A DNA stretch of 11,000 nt from an uncultured Loktanella sp. GTDB taxonomy: Bacteria > Pseudomonadota > Alphaproteobacteria > Rhodobacterales > Rhodobacteraceae. The translations under genes and the position numbers were made by a program. Under the pieces are notes generated by a model that had not been told where the DNA came from, ran no database searches, and was given only the letters and a program-made list of their open reading frames with translations. Shown in pieces: positions 6,005 through 11,000 of this stretch. Within the stretch, counting starts at the first letter, position 1; the number at the start of each line of letters is the position of its first letter. The stretch covers positions 1 to 11,000 of the forward strand of contig CAJXTP010000083.1 of NCBI GenBank assembly GCA_913061335.1, read 5' to 3'.

Positions 6005-7342
6005 TCAAATCTTTGGAACTGGAAAAGCGGCCTTTCTTGACAAGGCATGGTCGATTGCATCGAGTGTCTGCTGGCTCGCGCCAGAATGTTCTCTGAGGAA
6101 AGCATCAATGCGCGACTTAGTGTCAGGTATGGGCTTCGCAAGAATTTCTGCCAACTGTTGGCTGTCTTCTGCAATTAATGCGATTTCGGCGGCTTCGGCC
6201 TCCACGAATGGATACTCAATGGTCCAAACGTAGGGACCCGTCAAAACGGGTTTCCTTAGCGCCAGCGGTTCAATGATGTTGTGTGCCCCTCTCGGTGTAA
6301 AACCACCACCTACAATCACGCGATCTGCGAGGCTGAGGTAAAAGAACATCTCGCCCAGACTGTCACCGAGTAGAACTGCCTCGCCTCCAGAGAAAACGGA
6401 TGCCTTAGAGCTAAGTTCAGCGTTAAACTGCTCACTACGCAATACGGTATGAAGACCAGCTGCGGCTAGTTTGTCGGCCACAGCATTAAATCGCTCTGGA
6501 GCGCGGGGGACATACACGAAAAGTGGTGCAGGTTTATTTGCCGCTACCGAATTTTTGCGAACCTCATGGATCAATTGGATGTAGAGGTCTTCCTCTCCTT
6601 CGACACCGCTGGCGATCGCAATCACTTCGGGCCAATGGGTGAGTAGCGTCTGACGAACCCCTTGGGCGCTATCGATATGATCTTGCGGGATTGGTTGGTC
6701 AAACCGTAATTCTCCCGTAACCGTGACGTTCTGCAGGCCGATTTGAGTGAAGCGTTCGGCTTGAAGTTGCGATTTTACAAAGGCACCAGACAACCCTCGT
6801 ATGACGCGCTGCCGTACGCGTAACCCGCGGCTATCGCGCGCAAGCGGGCGGGATGCATATTGACCGTTGCACATATACAATGGCACGCCCGCACGCTTTG
6901 CCGCAAAAATCATCGCTGGCCAAACTTCGACCTCGAGCGTGAGCCCGATGCGTGGCTGGCACGCTCGAAAGAACCGCCGGTATGTCCACATCATGTCGAA
7001 TGGCACCCAGACAACAGCCATCTGGCCTGACGCGATTTCAGGTCCAAACTGACGTGTGGCTTCCCGCCGGCCAGCGGGCGTGAAATTCGTCAAGATCACA
7101 TTGTCTCCGCGGTCGAGTAAAAGCCGGATTAGTGCGGCTGCCGAACGTGTCTCACCAAGGCTGACAGCGTGCAACCAAACAGCGCCTTGCGGCAGCGAGC
7201 GGTGGTAGAAGGCAAATCGTTCGGACATGTTTTGGGAATAAAGCGGGTCGCGGCGTCCGCGCCGCAAAAGGTAGACGACAACGAGTGGCAGTAGGATTAC
7301 CCAAGTAAGTCGATATACGATCAGAAAGGTCATCAGGATCAT
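6005..7342 (-). CDS. waaA: Kdo-transferase family protein, membrane-anchored type (WaaA paralogue 1)
   Basis: A 445-residue GT30 enzyme of the 3-deoxy-D-manno-octulosonic acid (Kdo) transferase family, which moves Kdo from CMP-Kdo to lipid A precursor at the inner face of the inner membrane. One N-terminal helix (about 5-26) followed by RRGRRDP looks like the enterobacterial type. The acceptor domain has WLHAVSLGE with the catalytic-type Glu64 and the EVEVWP segment (137-142). The donor domain shows VTGELRFD (208-215), PRAPERF (279-285), GDSLGE (326-331) and the CMP-Kdo-binding GGGFTPRGAHNIIEP (345-359). The usual 'STHxGEE' reads SGVEGEE (245-251), so the region is divergent. The start overlaps the stop of the other waaA-like gene by 4 bases (ATGA). 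This is the last gene of the minus-strand operon. Its role could be a second Kdo addition or Kdo transfer to a different acceptor; the family is certain, the acceptor is not. Confidence 0.9.
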   Translation of the reverse strand: MILMTFLIVYRLTWVILLPLVVVYLLRRGRRDPLYSQNMSERFAFYHRSLPQGAVWLHAVSLGETRSAAALIRLLLDRGDNVILTNFTPAGRREATRQFGPEIASGQMAVVWVPFDMMWTYRRFFRACQPRIGLTLEVEVWPAMIFAAKRAGVPLYMCNGQYASRPLARDSRGLRVRQRVIRGLSGAFVKSQLQAERFTQIGLQNVTVTGELRFDQPIPQDHIDSAQGVRQTLLTHWPEVIAIASGVEGEEDLYIQLIHEVRKNSVAANKPAPLFVYVPRAPERFNAVADKLAAAGLHTVLRSEQFNAELSSKASVFSGGEAVLLGDSLGEMFFYLSLADRVIVGGGFTPRGAHNIIEPLALRKPVLTGPYVWTIEYPFVEAEAAEIALIAEDSQQLAEILAKPIPDTKSRIDAFLREHSGASQQTLDAIDHALSRKAAFPVPKI

Positions 7343-8616
7343 GGTGTCGCCTTGATCAAATCAGTGAGCGTATTCACCAATGGTTTCAGGTTTTCTCGGG
7401 CTTTTTTAACAGCGGTACGCGCCTGATCTTTAATCACACTGGCGCATTGCACTTCCCTAGCAAGGTCCTCCGCGTTGCTCGGGTCATCTTGTACCTGGTG
7501 AGAAAGGCTCAAGCGATCAAGTTCTGCATAATCGGCTGCAAAATTCTGGATATCAGGTCCGTGGAATACGGGGCAAGACAGACAGATTGCCTCCCAAGGG
7601 TTGTGACCGCCAAGGCCCGCAAAAGACCCGCCAATAAATGCAGATTTCCCAAGTCGATACCAGAGGCCGAGTTCTCCGAAACTATCGGCGAGCCACACGT
7701 CTTGCGTTGTGTTTGGGTGCTCGTTCTGGCTGCGAGTGGCGTGTGTTAAGCCTGCGCGTTGTAGTGCGGATGCGACCTCCGCTCTCCTTTCGGGGAAGCG
7801 CGGAGCGACGACAAGCAACCACGATGGGTCGTCGGCGGCAAGTATCTTTTGCGCAGCGAAGGCCACGTTTTCATCTGCCAAATGGGTCGATGCCGCCACC
7901 CATATTCTCCGATCAGCCAATGCTTCCGTAAATCGTTCTAGAGCCACCGTGTCCACAGCAAGCGGGGCTGCGGCGGGCTTTAGGGACCCAGTCACTACTG
8001 GTGCCTTCACGCCCATTTCGCGCAAGTTATCGGCGGTCTGGGAATCTTGTGCCGCCACAAGGGAGAAACATGCAAATGTGTCGCGATACAGTCCCGAAAA
8101 CCGCGCTTTCCGGCGGTGACTTTCGTCGTTCATCCGCGCGTTGACATGCGCCAAAGGAATTCCGCGCGCCGCGCAATCATGAATGGCCCCCGGCCAAAGA
8201 TCTTGTTCAGACCAAATCGCAAGATTTGGCCGCCAGTGGTTGAGGAAATTGCTGACGAAAGTTGGGCCGTCAAGCGGCAAGAATTGATGAACACAACGCG
8301 CAGGTAGGTTCTTTGCCATAACATTGGCTGAAGATCGAGCCGTCGAAGTGACAACGAAACTTAATTCAGGTGACGACTCTTGCATCAACTTTATGAGCGG
8401 ACGCAGGGCAAGCACTTCACCCAATCCAACTGCATGCAACCACACGACCGTCCCGTTGGGTCGGACTTGTGTCGTGCGCCCGAGTTTTTCATAGACGCGG
8501 GCTGGATCTTCTTTGCCGGCACTTAGGCGGCGCTGCAAAATCAAGTGCATGAGCGGCTCCAGCGCACGGCGCAGGACCAAATAGGTCATCAATTGCCAGC
8601 CCCTGGGACCACTCAC
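7339..8616 (-). CDS. waaA: Kdo-transferase family protein, alphaproteobacterial type (WaaA paralogue 2)
   Basis: A 425-residue GT30 protein. The N-terminus RRLSAGKEDPARVYEKLGR (29-47) resembles the 'RGKEDPxRxxERxG' opening I associate with alphaproteobacterial WaaA. WLHAVGLGE (59-67) keeps the catalytic-type Glu67. SEQDLWP (136-142), VNARMNDES (158-166) and VTGSLK (208-213) cover the acceptor/hinge region. STHLADE (243-249), PRFPER (272-277), DSFGEL (311-316) and GGSFAGLGGHNPWE (329-342) form the CMP-Kdo site. It keeps the canonical C-terminal motifs better than its neighbour and is my choice for the housekeeping Kdo transferase, unless another copy exists elsewhere. I take the GTG at 8616, which overlaps the deacetylase stop by 4 bases with an AGGA about 10 bases upstream. 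An ATG at 8589 is the alternative and would remove nine residues. The product probably works at the cytoplasmic face of the inner membrane. Confidence 0.88.
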   Translation of the reverse strand: MSGPRGWQLMTYLVLRRALEPLMHLILQRRLSAGKEDPARVYEKLGRTTQVRPNGTVVWLHAVGLGEVLALRPLIKLMQESSPELSFVVTSTARSSANVMAKNLPARCVHQFLPLDGPTFVSNFLNHWRPNLAIWSEQDLWPGAIHDCAARGIPLAHVNARMNDESHRRKARFSGLYRDTFACFSLVAAQDSQTADNLREMGVKAPVVTGSLKPAAAPLAVDTVALERFTEALADRRIWVAASTHLADENVAFAAQKILAADDPSWLLVVAPRFPERRAEVASALQRAGLTHATRSQNEHPNTTQDVWLADSFGELGLWYRLGKSAFIGGSFAGLGGHNPWEAICLSCPVFHGPDIQNFAADYAELDRLSLSHQVQDDPSNAEDLAREVQCASVIKDQARTAVKKARENLKPLVNTLTDLIKATP

Positions 8617-9614
8617 CGTGACGCTTCCTTGCTCTGGGCCTTTTCAAGCCAAGGACTACTGGGGACCTGCGCATTTAGCGGGAGGTCACGGGTATCAAGT
8701 CGCGGAATTTGCAGCGGATCGACGCATACAAGATCACACAGCGCTGGCTCCACTGTAAAGCCTATCCCGAAACCTGCCGAACCAACGGCGGCGCGGACTG
8801 CTGCGTCGTGACTGCCAAATGGGTAGCAGTAGAAGCCGCCTTTGACCGGTGCGTCGATTTTTCCAAGCGCCCCAGTAGCTCCCAAAATTTCGCCCTGAAG
8901 CTCCTCGGCTGAGCTTTGGCCATGCCACAGGTGGAGGTCACCGTGTCCGCCGAACTCCATACCCTGTGCGCGCATTTCAACCGCTTGGGCGGGGGTAAGA
9001 TAAAGCTCTTCTGCGAAGGCCTTTTGGTCTGCGGTCACGTGGCGCTGGAATAGGGCATCAACCGCGATTGAACGTGTTTGCGCGGGAAGGGCGTGTTGCA
9101 AAAGACGTTTCACATAGGCGACATCGGCGGTGTCATAACGATTTGGCGCATGGTTGTCGGTACGCAACACGCTCGGATCAGCCAGCCCGCCGCGTCGAAG
9201 GAGCGTATCAAGCTCATCGGCCAATGCTTCTGGTTGTTCTTGGCTGGCCAATACGAATTGGATCTTGTTTACCTCAAGGACCCGCCGTTCAACGAGTGAC
9301 GAGCGCGGTGCAAAGAAGAGTCCCTTAAGGCCGCGCGACCGCAATTCTGGGAATACATGCAAGAAATGGTCTGAGTAGCCGTCATCGAACGTGAGTAGGC
9401 AAGGCCGTGCAGGAAGCTCCGCACCAGTGGTCAGCGCCGCAGATAGGTCGTCTGGCGAGATCACGGAATAATGGCGGTTCAGCCAATCAAGTTGCCCGAC
9501 AAAGTCTTTTAGTTCCAAAGCTTTCAGGCGTGGAAAAGCACTTTGCGCGAGAGGCCGCACGTAGTGGTACATTACCACGGTCAGCAGCTGTCCGATCGGC
9601 GTATTGGCGGTCAC
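8613..9614 (-). CDS. Polysaccharide deacetylase family protein (NodB-type, CE4)
   Basis: A 333-residue protein with a NodB homology domain. CE4 enzymes remove N- or O-acetyl groups from glycans with a divalent metal. Motif 1 is LTFDDGY (74-80) with the base/metal aspartates. Motif 2 is GGHGDLH (222-228), providing the two metal histidines (H224, H228) in an HGDLH version of the usual HSxxH. A YPFG motif (264-267) corresponds to the groove arginine/proline region. About 140 residues of mainly helical sequence lie between motifs 1 and 2, much longer than in simple chitin deacetylases. This is seen in deacetylases of exopolysaccharide and LPS clusters. No clear signal peptide is visible, so a cytoplasmic site acting on a lipid-linked or nucleotide-linked sugar is possible. 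The GTG at 9614 overlaps the upstream stop by 4 bases. The next usable ATG (9572) would cut into the first strand, VVMYHYVRP. The substrate is unknown. Confidence 0.88.
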   Translation of the reverse strand: MTANTPIGQLLTVVMYHYVRPLAQSAFPRLKALELKDFVGQLDWLNRHYSVISPDDLSAALTTGAELPARPCLLTFDDGYSDHFLHVFPELRSRGLKGLFFAPRSSLVERRVLEVNKIQFVLASQEQPEALADELDTLLRRGGLADPSVLRTDNHAPNRYDTADVAYVKRLLQHALPAQTRSIAVDALFQRHVTADQKAFAEELYLTPAQAVEMRAQGMEFGGHGDLHLWHGQSSAEELQGEILGATGALGKIDAPVKGGFYCYPFGSHDAAVRAAVGSAGFGIGFTVEPALCDLVCVDPLQIPRLDTRDLPLNAQVPSSPWLEKAQSKEASR

Positions 9615-10750
9615 GGTTGGGTCTCATTCTTGTGGTTGAGAACGGGTCGGTCCAAGTCGAGATCACTTTTCGTCAGATGTAGGCGCCCAAAGTCAAAGAG
9701 GCTTTCGCGACGATCATGGGACCAAAGCACAACTGATGTCGTTGGTGGGTGGCGAAGTTCGACGGGGTGAAACAGCGAGGGCAATTCAACGAGCGGGTCA
9801 TCAACAGCCGAGCTCCAGCCTCTCGCCCGAAAAAGGGCGGTTAGGGCGCCCGAAGTTCCGCTGAAATCAACGAATGCCGCAGAGCGTCGCAGGGCCTCAT
9901 CTTCAACGAACGAGAGGGCCGCATCTGCGTCATGCGCATCTCCAAATAGGTCAACTAAATGAAGGATGGGGCAGCCTCCAATTCGGTCTTCTCTTAGAAT
10001 AACACCCATTCCATGACCTGCATTATTGCTACTGTTGACCGCGAATGCCTCGTATTCAAAAGTTGGATGTCGGTCGTAGCGCCAAGTCAAATCAGCGACA
10101 TCCCTGCGAAAATGTGCAAGCGTTTCGAGCCCCGCGCTTGCTTGTTGTCTTAGCTCACCTGCGCGGCAAGGTGTAGCCTGCCAGTCCCGCCAAGTGCGCG
10201 CTTTCTGGCGTCGATCGGTCAATTTCAGTGCTGCATCACTCGTATCCACAAAGTTTCGGATCTGTCGAAAATCCGTAATGCAGAAGAACCGCGGCACATG
10301 CGCTAAGAAACTAAACCCCGCGCCAAGGTAAAGTGGGAGAGCGGCAGCAGATATGCCCGCCCCTGCAAGGACGTCGTAGTTCTCCTGTAGGAACGCAAGC
10401 ATTCTTTGGCCGATGCCCATCCCGCGCGCTTCGGGCAGGACGATCCACGTGGTAAGTGCCGCCGCATTGAGCGGCGCGCCATCCAATTGAAAGTTCGCGG
10501 GCGTAACTCCCATTGCTGCAACTAACTGAGTGCCCATGAGAGCGACCACTGACGCGTTTTTTCCCTGGCTTTCAGGGGCTTCACACATCTGCCAAACCAA
10601 AAAATCTTCGTGCCCCAAGCAAATGGCCCTTACCCAATGGGCAGAGTAGAACGCGGCCAAATTCGCGTTACTGACGCCAAGCGCACTGGCGGTTCCGATG
10701 GTCAGGTCACTATCGTCGAGACTGGATTGGCCTGAAGATGATGTGAGCAA
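9611..10750 (-). CDS. GNAT-fold acyltransferase, probably with two GNAT-like halves
   Basis: A 379-residue protein. The first half shows the acetyl-CoA pyrophosphate loop LPEARGMGIGQRML (105-118; R/Q-x-x-G-x-G/A type), followed by LYLGAGFSFLAHVPRFF (140-156), the usual end of a GNAT fold. The second half (about 200-340) contains LHLVDLFGDAHDADAAL and FVDFSGTSGALTALFRARGW, which reads like a second, degenerate GNAT domain, but without a clear CoA loop. No signal peptide is seen. It heads the deacetylase-waaA-waaA operon, so transfer of an acyl group to an amino sugar freed by the deacetylase is an attractive but unproven role. The only in-frame start is TTG at 10750: an in-frame stop lies at 10766-10768, and no ATG occurs before residue 55. 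No Shine-Dalgarno precedes the TTG, so the 5' end is doubtful. The gene ends in a GTGA overlap with the deacetylase. Confidence 0.8.
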   Translation of the reverse strand: MLTSSSGQSSLDDSDLTIGTASALGVSNANLAAFYSAHWVRAICLGHEDFLVWQMCEAPESQGKNASVVALMGTQLVAAMGVTPANFQLDGAPLNAAALTTWIVLPEARGMGIGQRMLAFLQENYDVLAGAGISAAALPLYLGAGFSFLAHVPRFFCITDFRQIRNFVDTSDAALKLTDRRQKARTWRDWQATPCRAGELRQQASAGLETLAHFRRDVADLTWRYDRHPTFEYEAFAVNSSNNAGHGMGVILREDRIGGCPILHLVDLFGDAHDADAALSFVEDEALRRSAAFVDFSGTSGALTALFRARGWSSAVDDPLVELPSLFHPVELRHPPTTSVVLWSHDRRESLFDFGRLHLTKSDLDLDRPVLNHKNETQP

Positions 10751-10831
10751 AAGGAAGGGCCAATTCTAAAAAATGGGAAATTGGACTGTGCCGAAGAATT
10801 GAATGCAGCACAACAGTCAAAAGTGGGGGGA
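10751..10831. promoter_or_regulatory. Leader of the GNAT-deacetylase-waaA operon with an AT-rich dyad
   Basis: A short spacer upstream of the minus-strand operon. It holds an inverted repeat CCAATT (10760-10765) and AATTGG (10779-10784) separated by 13 bases, immediately before the GNAT TTG start. The dyad could bind a regulator or fold in the mRNA over the start. No convincing sigma-70 promoter is seen, so the promoter may lie further upstream, beyond the window. Confidence 0.3.
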
Positions 10832-11000
10832 TTACCCATGGGCTTCTCGCGTGTGGACTTGTTTCGTTTCGTGATACCCGCCTGCGACGTATTCATGTAG
10901 AGCGAGAAAACACTCAAGGTCTTCCAAGGTATCCGTATGGGCGCGTATGTATACGTCAAACCCCAACTGAACTCAAGTGTTCGGCATTCTGCTTGTTCGC
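10832..11000 (-). CDS. 3' end of an unrecognised gene, possibly frameshifted, running off the window
   Basis: The minus-strand frame ending in TAA at 10832-10834 encodes GFDVYIRAHTDTLEDLECFL followed by ALHEYVAGGYHETKQ and VHTREAHG. This is a varied, protein-like composition rich in His, Glu and Asp. In this frame it opens only from a stop at 10973-10975, with TTG at 10966 as the sole start (44 residues). The adjacent frame upstream, from the window edge, reads ANKQNAEHLSSVG. The two would join smoothly if one base of the C4 run at 10961-10964 were absent. So it is either the end of a longer gene with a one-base frameshift (real or a sequencing error) or a small protein with a TTG start. I do not recognise the family. 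It lies 81 bases upstream of the GNAT gene in the same orientation and may belong to the same operon. Confidence 0.35.

Noticed and set aside
7709..8119. A 136-codon plus-strand frame within the 7339-8616 waaA-like gene.
   Set aside because: Antisense to a conserved GT30 protein, serine/alanine-rich and without motifs.
10783..10792. GGACTGTGCC resembles GGACAGTGCC at 51-60, suggesting a second IS end and a composite transposon.
   Set aside because: Both are in the same orientation, and the sequence to the left of 10792 is the GNAT gene rather than an IS body. A 9-of-10 match over so short a stretch is weak evidence.
10702..10959. An 85-codon minus-strand frame across the GNAT leader.
   Set aside because: It overlaps both the GNAT start and the better-looking frame ending at 10832, starts with TTG, and has no recognisable domain.
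1..11000. CRISPR arrays, tRNA/rRNA genes, phage genes or toxin-antitoxin pairs.
   Set aside because: No regularly spaced repeats, cloverleaf sequences or matching small gene pairs were seen on either strand.

Overview
The window looks like a piece of an alphaproteobacterial chromosome, most likely a marine Rhodobacterales (Roseobacter-type) strain. The reasons are the moderate GC content, the Kdo-type lipopolysaccharide (LPS) genes, the style of the glycosyltransferases and the frequent 4-base ATGA/GTGA gene overlaps. No rRNA or tRNA is visible, so the taxonomy is an inference. The theme is cell-surface polysaccharide and LPS biosynthesis.

Left block, plus strand (1-3280): the last ~100 codons of a polysaccharide flippase are followed by two related GT2 glycosyltransferases and one GT4 (GT-B) glycosyltransferase. 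Spacing is tight (3 bases, 16 bases, then a 4-base overlap), so they probably form one operon that builds and exports a glycan. The flippase reading frame opens only at about base 56. The sequence before it looks non-homologous and may be the end of an insertion sequence, so the flippase is probably truncated.

Middle (3281-6004): a 330-base gene-poor scar holds a decayed 3' fragment of an IS66-family transposase gene. It abuts the 3' end of a minus-strand MFS transporter gene (3609-4817). A ~300-base divergent intergenic region with a candidate operator palindrome separates the transporter from a plus-strand gene for a Rossmann/DUF2520 protein (5124-5969).

Right block, minus strand (10750 down to 6005): GNAT-type acyltransferase, NodB-type polysaccharide deacetylase, and two consecutive Kdo-transferase (WaaA-family) genes. 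Every junction is a 4-base ATGA or GTGA overlap, so the four genes look translationally coupled. The two WaaA-family proteins are quite different from each other. One has the 'GKEDPAR' N-terminus that I associate with alphaproteobacterial WaaA; the other has the membrane-anchored N-terminus of the enterobacterial type. Together with a deacetylase and an acyltransferase, this suggests a dedicated operon for making and trimming a Kdo-containing surface glycan. It is the most interesting unit here.

Beyond 10750, the 3' end of an unrecognised minus-strand gene runs off the window, possibly with a frameshift in a C4 run.
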